From Caulobacter segnis (GTDB taxonomy: Bacteria; Pseudomonadota; Alphaproteobacteria; Caulobacterales; Caulobacteraceae), in contig NZ_CP096040.1 in the NCBI RefSeq assembly GCF_023935105.1, forward strand, positions 5,065,001-5,129,000: a DNA stretch of 64,000 nt, given 5' to 3'. Shown here one piece after another: positions 18,379 through 27,276 of this stretch (position 1 is the stretch's first letter; each line of letters opens with the position of its first letter). The translations under genes and the position numbers were made by a program. The notes beneath the pieces are model-generated. The model had not been told where the DNA came from, did not search any database, and saw only the letters and a list, made by a program, of their open reading frames with translations.

Positions 18379-18954
18379 ATGTCCATCGATCTCTCTCACG
18401 GCTGGAACGACGTGGCGCAAAAGTTCCTGCAAGTGCGATCGCCCATCGGCGCGACCACCGCGCGCCGGTGGGCCAGACAGCTGCCGCCTGGCGGCGACGT
18501 CGTGGACGTGGGCTGTGGCTCCGGAGCGCCGATCTCCGCCGCACTGATGGAGGATGGCTTCCAGGTCTTCGGCGTCGACGCCTCTCCGGTTCTGGTCGCG
18601 GAATTTCGCCGTCGATTTCCTGGCGCGGAGGTCGCGTGCGAAGCGGCGGAGACGAGCGGTCTGTTTCAGCGAAACTTCGACGGCGCGGTCGCCATCGGCC
18701 TGCTGTTCCTGTTGCCGGCCAAGGATCAGCGCCAGGTGATCGAGCGCGTGGCGCGGGCGCTGAAGCCCGGCGGCCGCTTCCTGTTCAGCGCGCCGCGCCA
18801 AGCTTGCGAATGGACGGACACCCTGACGGGGCGTCCGTCGCTGTCATTTGGCGAAGCGGAATATCGACGTCTATTGGACGAGGCGGGTCTGGGCTTGTCG
18901 GGTCATTTCGTCGACGAGGGCGGGAACGATTACTTCGACGCGGTGGCGCCATAG
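18379..18954 (+). CDS. Class I SAM-dependent methyltransferase
   Basis: The 191-residue protein has motif I VVDVGCGSGAPI (about residues 40-51), acidic motif II FGVDASPVLV, LPAKDQRQVIERVARALKPGGRFLFSAP (motifs III-IV) and a short C-terminal region. It is a small-molecule type of methyltransferase with unknown acceptor. It stands alone: the flanking genes are on the other strand and the gaps on each side are about 200 bases. Confidence 0.83.
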   Translation: MSIDLSHGWNDVAQKFLQVRSPIGATTARRWARQLPPGGDVVDVGCGSGAPISAALMEDGFQVFGVDASPVLVAEFRRRFPGAEVACEAAETSGLFQRNFDGAVAIGLLFLLPAKDQRQVIERVARALKPGGRFLFSAPRQACEWTDTLTGRPSLSFGEAEYRRLLDEAGLGLSGHFVDEGGNDYFDAVAP

Positions 18955-19153
18955 CGAGCGCGTTTGAGAACAATCAAGCTAGTATGGATTGCGTCCATGC
19001 CCTTGACGCCATGGAGTTGGCGGATGGGGCAAAGCAGCGCCAGAAGCGGACCTTGGTTTGCCTCCAGAAAGGCGGCGTTAGAATACGCGCGGACAGCCCA
19101 TGACTATGGGGTCGGCGGGCGGAAGATCGCTCTAGCGCGGCGCGCGCCTCAGG

Positions 19154-20109
19154 CTAGCGACCGATCATCGCCCACTCCGCCGGCGTCAATTCGGGTGTCG
19201 CATAGGCGGTTGCGAAGTAGGTCTTGAGGCCGCCGGCGAACGGCCAGTCGGACCCGGCGATGAAGTGCTGTGGGCCGATCCTGCGGATTAGCCCCGCCAT
19301 CGCCGTGCGGCCTTCTGGGGTCGTCTTGCTGGTGAACACCTGGGCCAAGTCGAAGCGCAGGTTGCGGCCGAACTTCGGGTCGCGCGCGAAGGCGTCGGCG
19401 AAGGCGCCCAGGGCGTCCAGGGTCACGGCGTCGATCCCGCCCCAGCCAGCGGCGTGGGCTATGACCACGGGCGCATCGCCGGCCTCGGGCAGGACCTTGT
19501 CGAGGAAAACCCGCACGTCGCGCGCGCCGTAGTCGGCCGCGCCAGTGCGCACGTGGATCATGATCGTCCAGCCGTTGGCCGCCGCGGCGCGGAACACCGC
19601 CGCCAGCTTGGCGACCTGGACAGGGTCGCGGAGATCGACGCCGGAGTTGGTCAGGTGCAGCTTCAGCCCGGTCACGGCGCGGTCGCCCTTCCAGCGCGCG
19701 ATTTCGCCCAGGGCGTCGGGCGCGGTCGGGTTGACGCTGACGAAGGCGGCGAAGCGATCGGGATACTGCCGGGCGAGGCCGACGGTGAAGTCGTTGGCGT
19801 CGCGCAGCACCTGGGCCGCGTCCGGACGCGGCTCGGCCAGGGGCTCTCGGCCAGGTAGGCCGTCGACATCAGCCAGCCCTGCCCAATACCCGCCCCGTCC
19901 ATGGCCTTCAGTGCGTCCTGCGCCGTCAGCGGCGCGGTAAAGCGCGGGTCGCACGGGCTCTTGCGCATCGGGCTGGCGCAATAGGTCGGCAGGATGCGCA
20001 GGATCGCCGGCGAATGGACGTGCATGTGGTGGTCGACCACCGGTCCGGCCCAGGCCTGGCCGGCCAGCAGCGTCAGGGCCAGTTGGACCCAGCCTCGCAG
20101 AGAGCTCAC
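19154..20109 (-). pseudogene. Exported amidohydrolase (amidohydrolase family 2), single-base frameshift
   Basis: The 5' part (from 20109) encodes a signal peptide (LALTLLAGQAWA) and the metal motif VVDHHMHVHSP. After TAYLAESP the frame shifts, and the rest continues in another frame: DANDFTVGLARQYPDRFAAF, GLKLHLTNSG, IMIHVRTGAADYG, VVIAHAAGWGG, FIAGSDWPF. Adding one C to the CCCC run just after GAGAGC (minus strand, near 19845) restores 318 uninterrupted codons. The lesion is therefore a lone homopolymer change, either authentic or a sequencing error. The gene follows the S9 peptidase by 71 bases and is probably the third gene of that operon. Confidence 0.8.
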
Positions 20110-20180
20110 GTCCGATATCCTCCCCAGGGCCTCATGAGAAAGGGCGCGAACCGACTGGTCCGCACCCTCGCCTGCCAGCT

Positions 20181-22121
20181 CTATTGGCCCAGCAGCGTCT
20201 TTCGCCAGAACATGATGCTGGTCCAGAAGTAGTAGTCCTCGTTCTCCTTCTTGCGGAAAACGTGACCCTCGTTCTTGGCCAGCACGTGCCAGACCGAGCC
20301 GCCATTAGCGCGCACGGCCTTGATCATCTGGTCGGCCTCGGTCGGCGGCACGCGCGGATCGGTCCCGCCCGTGGCCACCAGCAGCGGCGTGGCGATCTTG
20401 TCGACGCTGGTCAGCGGCGAAATCTTCATCAGCTGCTCGCGCTGCTTGGGATCGCGCTCGTCGCCATATTCCACCCGGCGCAGGTCGCGACGGTAGGCCT
20501 GGGTATTCTCCAGGAAGGTGACGAAGTTGGAGATCGCGACGTAGCAGTTGGCGCCCTTGAGGCGCGGACTGTAGTGCGTGGCCGAGGCGTAGCACATGTA
20601 GCCGCCGTACGAGACGCCGTTCACCGCGAAGCGGCTGGCGTCCAGGGCCGGGTCCTTCTCTAGCGTGTCGAGGAAGGCGCCGATGTCCTTGACCGAGTCC
20701 TCGCGCTTGAACGGGCCGTTGTCGAGATTGACGAACCGCGCGCCATAGCCGGTGGAGCCGCGCACGTTCGGGAAGAACAGCGCGATGCCCAGCTCGTTCA
20801 GCAGGTAGTTGTTGCCGCCCAGGAAGTCGGGACGGGTCTGGCCTTCGGGACCGCCGTGGATGTCGACGATCAGCGGGCGCTTGCCGGGGAACTTGGCCGG
20901 GTCGGGCTGGTAGAGGAAGCCCGAGACCTTCTCGCCGTCGAAGCTGGCCACCTCGACGAGCTTGGGCTCGACATTGAGGCTGGGATCCAGGCCGCCGGTC
21001 TCGCTGTGGGTCCACTGGCTGACGGCCAGGGTCTTGGCGTCAATCGAGAAGGCGTCGCCCGGCACCTTGGCGCTGGCCATGCTGAGGCCGATCTCGCCCC
21101 ACGGCGCGATGTCGATAGCCGCGCCGATGCTGTAGGGGATCACACCCGCCGGCAGGCCGGTCACCGGACGCACGGCGCCGGTGGCCAGATCCAGCACCCG
21201 CACGCGCGACACGCCGGCCTCGTTGATGGCGTAGACCGCGAAGGTTCCATCCGGCGAGACGGCGTAGTCGCTGACGTCCCAGCGCGGCTCCTTGGACACC
21301 GGGACGAAGCCGCCCTTGCCGTCCAGCTTGCCCAGGCGCTGGAAGTCCGAGCCCTTGTTCGAGGTCAGCCAAACCGAGCCGTCACGGGCGTATTTCGGAT
21401 CGACGTACGAGGCCTTGGCCTTCGGATCGGTAAGGGGCTTCATCTTTCCGCTGGCCAGGTCCAGCTCATAGACCATGGCCTCGTTGACCGACATGCGGTT
21501 CAGCACCAGGGCCTTGGCGCCGTCGGCCGAGAAATCGACGATGTTCCAGCCGCCGCCGGTGACCTGGGCGACCAGGCGGTCGGTCTTGGAGTCCTTGGGG
21601 TCGACGACATAGAGGTCCATGTCGGCGCCGTTGCGGCGCGACGAGGCGTAGCCGACGAGCTTGCCGTCCGGCGACCAGGCGCCGAACCAGTTTCGGCTCT
21701 TGCCGTCGGTGATCAGGCGCGGACGGCCGGCTTCCAGGACGTAGAGCTGGTAGAACTCGTCGCCGCCCTTGTCCTTCTGAACGACCAGGGCGTCGCCCTT
21801 GGGCGAGAGGGCTGCGGCCAGGATCGGCTCGTTCTCGAAGCTGATCTGGCGGCGATCGCCGTCGGGCTTGGCGACGACGTGGACCTGATCGGAGCCGCCG
21901 AAGCGGGTCTTGATCAGCATCGAGTGGTCGGCCGCGTTCCAGCCCAGGAAGTTGGCGTGGCGCGCCTGCAGATAGGGCGCGGTCGCGGCCGCCAGTTCCT
22001 GCGGAATGGCCGGCGCGCCGTCGACGACGATGGCGGCGGGCGGCGCGACGGTCTGGGCCGCCAAAGGGGTCGCGATAGCGCCGGCCAGCAGGGCCAGCGC
22101 CAGGGAGTGACGGAAAATCAT
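20181..22121 (-). CDS. S9-family prolyl oligopeptidase-like peptidase, exported
   Basis: The 646-residue protein has a signal peptide (HSLALALLAGAIATPLAAQ). A beta-propeller follows with repeated WD40-like blades (KSRNWFGAWSPDGKLVGYAS, SDYAVSPDGTFAVYAINEAG), then an alpha/beta-hydrolase domain. The catalytic triad reads Ser504 in GVSYGGYM, Asp588 in GGTDPRVPP and His620 in KNEGHVF. Such enzymes cleave short peptides, often after proline or as dipeptidyl/acylaminoacyl peptidases. It lies 86 bases downstream of the TBDT, so imported peptides are probable substrates. Confidence 0.9.
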   Translation of the reverse strand: MIFRHSLALALLAGAIATPLAAQTVAPPAAIVVDGAPAIPQELAAATAPYLQARHANFLGWNAADHSMLIKTRFGGSDQVHVVAKPDGDRRQISFENEPILAAALSPKGDALVVQKDKGGDEFYQLYVLEAGRPRLITDGKSRNWFGAWSPDGKLVGYASSRRNGADMDLYVVDPKDSKTDRLVAQVTGGGWNIVDFSADGAKALVLNRMSVNEAMVYELDLASGKMKPLTDPKAKASYVDPKYARDGSVWLTSNKGSDFQRLGKLDGKGGFVPVSKEPRWDVSDYAVSPDGTFAVYAINEAGVSRVRVLDLATGAVRPVTGLPAGVIPYSIGAAIDIAPWGEIGLSMASAKVPGDAFSIDAKTLAVSQWTHSETGGLDPSLNVEPKLVEVASFDGEKVSGFLYQPDPAKFPGKRPLIVDIHGGPEGQTRPDFLGGNNYLLNELGIALFFPNVRGSTGYGARFVNLDNGPFKREDSVKDIGAFLDTLEKDPALDASRFAVNGVSYGGYMCYASATHYSPRLKGANCYVAISNFVTFLENTQAYRRDLRRVEYGDERDPKQREQLMKISPLTSVDKIATPLLVATGGTDPRVPPTEADQMIKAVRANGGSVWHVLAKNEGHVFRKKENEDYYFWTSIMFWRKTLLGQ

Positions 22122-22150
22122 GTGAGGTAGGCCTCGGAGAAAAAGGAGGA

Positions 22151-22193
22151 GCGCCGCCGGCGAGAGGTGCTTGGGGGAAGCAGCCGGCGGCGC
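22151..22193. terminator. Large intercistronic hairpin between TBDT and peptidase
   Basis: GCGCCGCCGGC pairs perfectly with GCCGGCGGCGC (11 bp) across a 21-base loop containing a further GCTT/AAGC pairing. There is no T-tract. In TBDT operons such hairpins usually allow different levels of receptor and enzyme by mRNA processing rather than full termination. Confidence 0.55.
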
Positions 22194-22207
22194 TGGGTCG
22201 GGCGGGC

Positions 22208-24910
22208 TTAGAAACGCATCCGCGCGCCGACGGTCACATAGCGGCCGATGACGTCGTAGTACGGCGAGTACAGCGACGAGACCGGGGGGGCCTTGTCGAA
22301 GAGGTTGGTGGCGTTGGCGTAGAGCTCGACGCCGTGGCCCATGACGTCGGGCAGCTTGGCCTGCACGCCCAGGTCGACATAGGTGTAGGCCTTAATATGG
22401 CCGTTCACGAGATCGACGGTGCTGTTGTAGGCGCCCGGCGAGATGTAGCGGGCGCGGATGTTGGCGCTGAACACCTTGCCAGCCCAGTCGAGGCTGCCGG
22501 TCATCCGGGTCTTGGGCGTGCCCAGGCCGAACGAATAGCCCTGCGACTTCACGTACTCGATCTTGCTGACCCCATCGTTGGTGGTCAGGCTGTTGACCCA
22601 GGTCATCAGCCAGCGGGCGCGGATGCGGCCCGGGGCGTTGGGGATGATGCGGTCGAAACTGGTCGCGTACGAAATCTCGGCGTCGACGCCATCGGTTTTG
22701 TAGTTGGCCAGGTTGACGTAGGTCGAGACGATCCGACTGATCGTGCCGGTTCCGTCCCGGGTGACCCGCGAGCACATGTCGGCGTTGCCGTTGTTGCAGC
22801 GCGTGACGATGTCCTGGGCCGAGACCGTAGTGATGACATTGTCGATGTCGATGTCGAAGTAGTCGACCGAGATGTTGAAGCCCGGCAGGGCCGGCGGCGA
22901 ATAGACGAAGCCGGTCGTGAAGGTCTTGGCCGTCTCGGGCGTCAGGTTGGCGTTACCGCCGCCGTTGGTCAGCACATAGACGCTGGAATTGGTCTTCTGG
23001 TCGACGATCGTGTTGTAGCCGGTCGTGCTGGTGGTGAAGAGTTCGGTCAGGTTGGCCGAGCGGATGTCGCGCGACTTGGTGATCCGCCCCCGGAAGCCCG
23101 GGAAGAACTCGTTGGTGGCGCCCAGCTTCCACGACCAGATCGAGCCGGTGGTGTTGTAGTCGGAGACGCGCGCGGCGGCGTTGACTTCCAGCTTGTTGAA
23201 CACCGGCACGTCACGGATCACCGGGACCAGCACTTCGGCGAAGGCTTCCTTGACGCTATAGCTGCCGGCCATGGCCGAGAAGCTGAACGAGGTGAAGGCC
23301 TTGGCGGTGTCCAGCGCGCCGACCGTGCGGTCGACCGACTCCTTGCGGGCCTCGGCGCCGACGGCGATGGAGACGGGACCGGCCGGCAGCGAGAAGGGCT
23401 CGCCGCGCAGGCTGAAGCCACCGACGTCCAGCTTGCTGGTCTCTCGCATCGAGGGCGTGCCGGTGACGTAGGCCAGCGCCGCCGCCGAGGGCGCGCCCTG
23501 GCCGAACAGGTTGATCGGCACGCAGTTGGTGGTGGTGGTCAGGGCGATGCGGCAGACGGCCTGGCCGGTGGTCGGGCTGATCACCGAGTCCACGGCGTTG
23601 GCATAGTTCTGGGTCAGGAAGAACCCGGGCGTGTCGATATTGTTCTCGTTCTCGCCGTGGCTGTAGTAGGCGCTCCACCGCCAGCCGTCGCCGAACGAAC
23701 CGTCCAGGGCCAGCGTGCCCTGGGTTGAGACGCGCTCGAAGTCTATCGTCGGATAGGCCTCGGTGTTGAAGCGGCCCATCGTGAAGCTGGTCTGGCCGGC
23801 CGCCGCCAGGGCGCTCTTCACCGCCGCCGGCAGGAAGGCGTTGTCGGACTTGATCGTCAGGTTGCCGCGGTTGTGGTCGCCGAACCAGATGTAGTTGTTC
23901 CACATCCGCGAGCGGCGCAGCTCGGCCGTCAGCTTCACCTTGTCGGTTAGGTCATAGGTGACGCTGGCCATGGTGGCGTAGCGCTTTTGCGGCGTGACCA
24001 GAGGCGACAGGTCGTCGTTCGACGGGCCTTCGCCGCCCACCGAGTTGGCGCCGATCACCGTGCCGGCGTTGAAGACGCGCAGGGTGCCGTCGGGATTGAA
24101 GGCCATGCCCTTCAGCACGCCCGACATGATCAGGCCGCCATAGGCCGCATTCGAGAAGCCGACGTTCGGGGCCAGGACGAAACGGCCCGCACCGTTCGAG
24201 ATCGTGGCCCAGCGGCCGATGTTGGGACGGCTGTTCTTCGGGATGACCCCGTCATTGTCGAGATACTCCGCGCCGATCACGAAGTGGCCGCGGCCGTCGG
24301 CGAAGGTCTTGCCAGCCGCCGCCTCGAGACGGACCTGCTTGGCGTCGTGATATGAGGACTCGCCGCCCTCGACGCCGAGCTTCAGGCCCGTGAAGTTGCG
24401 GTCGATCGAGATGTTGACCACGCCGGCCACGGCGCCCGAGCCCCACGCGGCCGAAGCGCCGCCGGTGACCACGTCCACGCCCTTGGTCAGGATGCTGGGG
24501 ATCAGGTTCAGGTCGTTGTCGCCCGAGAAGCGGCGGCCATCCAGCAGCACCAGGGTGCGGCTGATGCCCAGGCCGCGCAGGTCGACCGGGGCGTTGCCCG
24601 CGCCGGTGTTGGTGCCGGTGGTCTGGGGCGAGGTCGTGGCGCGGAACTGCGGCAGGTCGTTCAGGGCCGCGGCGATGTTCGGACGGGCGCCGACGCTTAA
24701 GTCCTGGGCCGTGACGCGCACCGTCGGAGTCGGCGCCTCGAAGCCCGCGCGGTCGATGCGCGAGGCGGTGACGACGATTTCACCGACATTGGTGTCGTCG
24801 TCGGCCTTGGCGGCCTCCTGGGCGAAGGCGGCGCCGTGCAGGGCCAGGACGGCGGGAACCAGGCTGCATCCCAGCAGCAGGCTTCGGCGGGTTTGGCGTG
24901 AAAGAGTCAA
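22208..24910 (-). CDS. TonB-dependent outer-membrane receptor under a glycine riboswitch
   Basis: The 900-residue receptor has a signal peptide ending at AAFAQEAAK. The plug carries VGEIVVTASRIDRAGFEAPT, DLRGLGISRTLVLLDGRRF and VDVVTGGASAAWGSGAVAGV. The barrel ends with GRYVTVGARMRF. The start is a TTG at 24910 with AGGGGAT seven bases before it. The subtype with LDGRRF plus GGASAAWGS is common in Caulobacterales and sphingomonads next to peptidases or amidohydrolases, as here. The 5' leader of over 300 nt contains two glycine aptamers, which suggests that the cargo yields glycine or is controlled by it. The substrate itself is unknown. Confidence 0.9.
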   Translation of the reverse strand: MTLSRQTRRSLLLGCSLVPAVLALHGAAFAQEAAKADDDTNVGEIVVTASRIDRAGFEAPTPTVRVTAQDLSVGARPNIAAALNDLPQFRATTSPQTTGTNTGAGNAPVDLRGLGISRTLVLLDGRRFSGDNDLNLIPSILTKGVDVVTGGASAAWGSGAVAGVVNISIDRNFTGLKLGVEGGESSYHDAKQVRLEAAAGKTFADGRGHFVIGAEYLDNDGVIPKNSRPNIGRWATISNGAGRFVLAPNVGFSNAAYGGLIMSGVLKGMAFNPDGTLRVFNAGTVIGANSVGGEGPSNDDLSPLVTPQKRYATMASVTYDLTDKVKLTAELRRSRMWNNYIWFGDHNRGNLTIKSDNAFLPAAVKSALAAAGQTSFTMGRFNTEAYPTIDFERVSTQGTLALDGSFGDGWRWSAYYSHGENENNIDTPGFFLTQNYANAVDSVISPTTGQAVCRIALTTTTNCVPINLFGQGAPSAAALAYVTGTPSMRETSKLDVGGFSLRGEPFSLPAGPVSIAVGAEARKESVDRTVGALDTAKAFTSFSFSAMAGSYSVKEAFAEVLVPVIRDVPVFNKLEVNAAARVSDYNTTGSIWSWKLGATNEFFPGFRGRITKSRDIRSANLTELFTTSTTGYNTIVDQKTNSSVYVLTNGGGNANLTPETAKTFTTGFVYSPPALPGFNISVDYFDIDIDNVITTVSAQDIVTRCNNGNADMCSRVTRDGTGTISRIVSTYVNLANYKTDGVDAEISYATSFDRIIPNAPGRIRARWLMTWVNSLTTNDGVSKIEYVKSQGYSFGLGTPKTRMTGSLDWAGKVFSANIRARYISPGAYNSTVDLVNGHIKAYTYVDLGVQAKLPDVMGHGVELYANATNLFDKAPPVSSLYSPYYDVIGRYVTVGARMRF

Positions 24911-25032
24911 AACGAGATCCCCTATGTTTCAGCAGTCGACAGTCGCCCTCTCCCGCGCGGCCGCTTGTTCGGTCGCATCTGGTCGCTTCGCGTGGGTGGT
25001 CCCACGGCTCCGCCAGGCGGTTCCTCTGCCCC

Positions 25033-25216
25033 CGCTGTCCTTGGGCCTGAGAGATTCAGGCGCGGTCGCGCCCTTGCTCCTTCGGCGAGGCCGCTCGCTA
25101 TTGGAGCGGTCCTGCTTTCCAGCGTCCTAGTGCTCTGCGGTCCCTGTTGCCTGAGCGTTTCCGGGGCGGTTGCGCCTTCGGCGTCGGGCCGAAACCCGAT
25201 CTCTTCCGCGAGAGCC
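25033..25216 (-). promoter_or_regulatory. Tandem glycine riboswitch (two aptamers)
   Basis: On the minus strand two glycine aptamers follow each other. Aptamer 1 (25216-25132) has P1 GCTCTCGCGG/CCGCAGAGC, the core GCCGAAGGCGCAA, and GGAAACGCTCAGGCA then GGGACC. Aptamer 2 (25124-25033) has P1 CGCTG/CAGCG, core GCCGAAGGAGCAA, and AATCTCTCAGGCCCAAGGAC. The spacing of 7 nt and the order match the cooperative tandem glycine class. The leader ends about 120 nt before the TTG of the TBDT. No U-tract terminator is visible after aptamer 2; a CGTGGG/CCCACG hairpin (25004-24989) is the only obvious platform element, so control may be translational. In other bacteria this class usually controls gcv genes or glycine transporters. 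Confidence 0.88.
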
Positions 25217-25484
25217 AGGGCAGTACGAAGGGTTCTTCCGGTCCCGTCAAAGCGGCCAAGTTCGGTAGAAATATCCGAAATGGTCCATCACGGAGAAAAT
25301 TATGACCACGAACTCAACGCGCGGTAGGACGCTCGTCGGCGCGAGCTCGGACCCTTTTCGGCTCGTGACAGGTCGGTGACAGATTGGTGCGCGGGGCGCT
25401 GTTCCTCAGAAAAGAAGCCCAGGCTTCGGCGCGGCGCAATGCGATTGAAATATAATCAGATAACGCACGTTAATTGTGCAAATA

Positions 25485-26555
25485 TCATTGTCCGACCGCG
25501 CCACGCCGCCATCGCGCCAGGAGTTCGGCGCGTCGCCCCTGGTCGAAATTGGCCAGCAGCGCGGGGCCGACGCGAACGGGCCGACCACCCGCCGACGGCG
25601 CCGCGCCCAGGCCAGGGCGGACCGGCGTGAGGCGAACTTCCAGCAGGCGCCGCTGCCCGCTCTCCGACATCAGGTAGTCCAAGAACACCCGCGCCGCGCC
25701 GGGATGCCGCGCCAATCGCGTGATGAAGGCCACCCGCGAGATCGACAGGTGATAGTCCTCCGGCACGACATAGCCGACGTCGGAACCGTGGTGGCGCACA
25801 TACCAGTCGGCGTAGGACCCGTTCATGTCGAAGGCCAGCCAGTGCTCGCCGGAAGCCACGCGGTCCAGCATCGGCTTGCCAGGCACATAGGTCGGCGCGC
25901 CCGTCGCCGCGATCGCATCGTACAGGGCCCAGCCGTCCGGATAGGTCTGGGTGTTGCTCGACAGGTAGAAGAACCCCATGCCGCTGCGCTCGGGGTCGTA
26001 CAGCGCCACCTTGCCGCGCCAGCGCTGGGGATCGGCGCGCAGCGCGGCCAACAGGGCGGCGTGGCTGCGTGGGACCTCGCCATCCTTCAGCAGCCGCTTG
26101 TTGTAGACGAAGACAATCGGCTCGCTGGTCATGCCGAAGCCCTGGTCGCGCCACCGCGCCCAGGCTGGCAAATTCTTGGCCTCGGGGCTGTCATAGGTCT
26201 GGGCGTAGCCGTCGTTGATCAGCTTGACCTGGGTGTCCATGGCCGAGGTCCAGACGACGTCGGCCACCGGCTTGCCGTTCCTGGCCTCCTCGATCACCCG
26301 GGCCTGCATATCGCGCGAGGTCAGGACGACGAATCGCAGCTTCACCTTCGGAAAGCGCCGCTCGAAGTCCTCGATCAGCGCCTGGTGGACGTCGTTGTTG
26401 ATATAGACGACGACCTCACCCTCGCGCGCGGCCGTCCGGACGTCCGAGCCCCGCGTCGCCTGCCCCGGCGCGCCGGGCGCACAGCCGGCCAGACTCGCCA
26501 GGACGACCGCGCCCAAAGCGGCTAGGAGACCCCGTCTCTTGACCTCGCTTGGCAA
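25485..26555 (-). CDS. Extracellular solute-binding lipoprotein (Fe3+/AfuA or phosphonate-type fold), no permease nearby
   Basis: The protein has about 356 residues from a TTG at 26555, with a lipobox (VLASLAGCAPG). EGEVVVYINNDVHQALIEDF, DVVWTSAMDTQVKLINDG, VFVYNKRLLKDGEVP, WLAFDMNGSYADWY and FLDYLMSESGQRRLLE match type-2 binding proteins of the iron(III)/aminoethylphosphonate group. The long upstream open frame overlaps the response regulator and is not used. It diverges from a TctDE-like two-component system with a 52-base gap, and no transport genes follow. It may therefore act as a ligand-sensing partner of the kinase, or serve a transporter elsewhere. Confidence 0.82.
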   Translation of the reverse strand: MPSEVKRRGLLAALGAVVLASLAGCAPGAPGQATRGSDVRTAAREGEVVVYINNDVHQALIEDFERRFPKVKLRFVVLTSRDMQARVIEEARNGKPVADVVWTSAMDTQVKLINDGYAQTYDSPEAKNLPAWARWRDQGFGMTSEPIVFVYNKRLLKDGEVPRSHAALLAALRADPQRWRGKVALYDPERSGMGFFYLSSNTQTYPDGWALYDAIAATGAPTYVPGKPMLDRVASGEHWLAFDMNGSYADWYVRHHGSDVGYVVPEDYHLSISRVAFITRLARHPGAARVFLDYLMSESGQRRLLEVRLTPVRPGLGAAPSAGGRPVRVGPALLANFDQGRRAELLARWRRGAVGQ

Positions 26556-26607
26556 TCGGCGTGGGATGGCGGCCCTCCATGCATGTGCTGCAGCGTCTAC
26601 ATCCCCG

Positions 26608-27276
26608 ATGAAGATACTCGTTGTCGAGGATGATCCGCCGCTCCGGCGTTCGCTGACCGCGACTCTGGAAAGCGAAGGCCACCAGCCCGTCTGCGCCGAA
26701 ACCGGCGAGACCGCGCTCGCCCTGGCCCTGGCCGCCGGCGCGGATTTCGACGCCGTGATCCTGGACATCGGCCTGCCCGACATTGACGGCTTCGAGATCC
26801 TGAGCCGACTGCGACGCGAAGGGTTTCCCACCCCGATCGTCATGCTGACCGCGCGCGACGCCGTACGCGATCGGATCGCGGGCCTGGATATGGGCGCCGA
26901 CGACTATGTGCTGAAGCCTTTCGACCCGTTCGAGCTGGTCGCCCGGGTCCGCGCGGTGGCGCGGCGCAAGGGCGGCTACGCGGCGCGAACGGCGCATGTC
27001 GGCGCCCTGGCCTGCGATTGGGAGGCCGGCTCGGCCTGGATCGGCGACCGGCGCCTGGACCTGCGCCCGCGCGAGTGGGCCGTCTTGAAAGCCCTGGCCA
27101 CCCGCTCGGGCCGCGTCGTCGAGCGCGACCGGCTGGCCGCCGAGGTGTTTCCCGACGAGGATTCGCCCTCCCCCAACGCGCTGGACATCCATGTCGGTCG
27201 GCTGCGGCGCAAGCTGACCCCGGACGGCCCTCGCCTGAGCACGCTGCGTGGCGTGGGCTACCGGCTCGACCCGTGA
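26608..27276 (+). CDS. OmpR/PhoB-family response regulator (TctD/QseB-like)
   Basis: The 222-residue regulator starts with MKILVVEDDPPLRRSL. It has the phospho-acceptor Asp in VILDIGLPDIDGFE, the Thr in MLTARD and the Lys in VLKPFDPFEL. A C-terminal winged HTH follows (LDLRPREWAVLKALATRSG, ALDIHVGRLRRKL, LRGVGYRLDP). The ATG at 26608 gives the standard N-terminus; longer frames add 23 atypical residues. The stop overlaps the kinase GTG (GTGA). Confidence 0.92.
   Translation: MKILVVEDDPPLRRSLTATLESEGHQPVCAETGETALALALAAGADFDAVILDIGLPDIDGFEILSRLRREGFPTPIVMLTARDAVRDRIAGLDMGADDYVLKPFDPFELVARVRAVARRKGGYAARTAHVGALACDWEAGSAWIGDRRLDLRPREWAVLKALATRSGRVVERDRLAAEVFPDEDSPSPNALDIHVGRLRRKLTPDGPRLSTLRGVGYRLDP

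Noticed and set aside
25456..26154. Second minus-strand frame within the solute-binding protein
   Set aside because: Different frame of the same gene; the binding-protein frame has the lipobox and conserved motifs.
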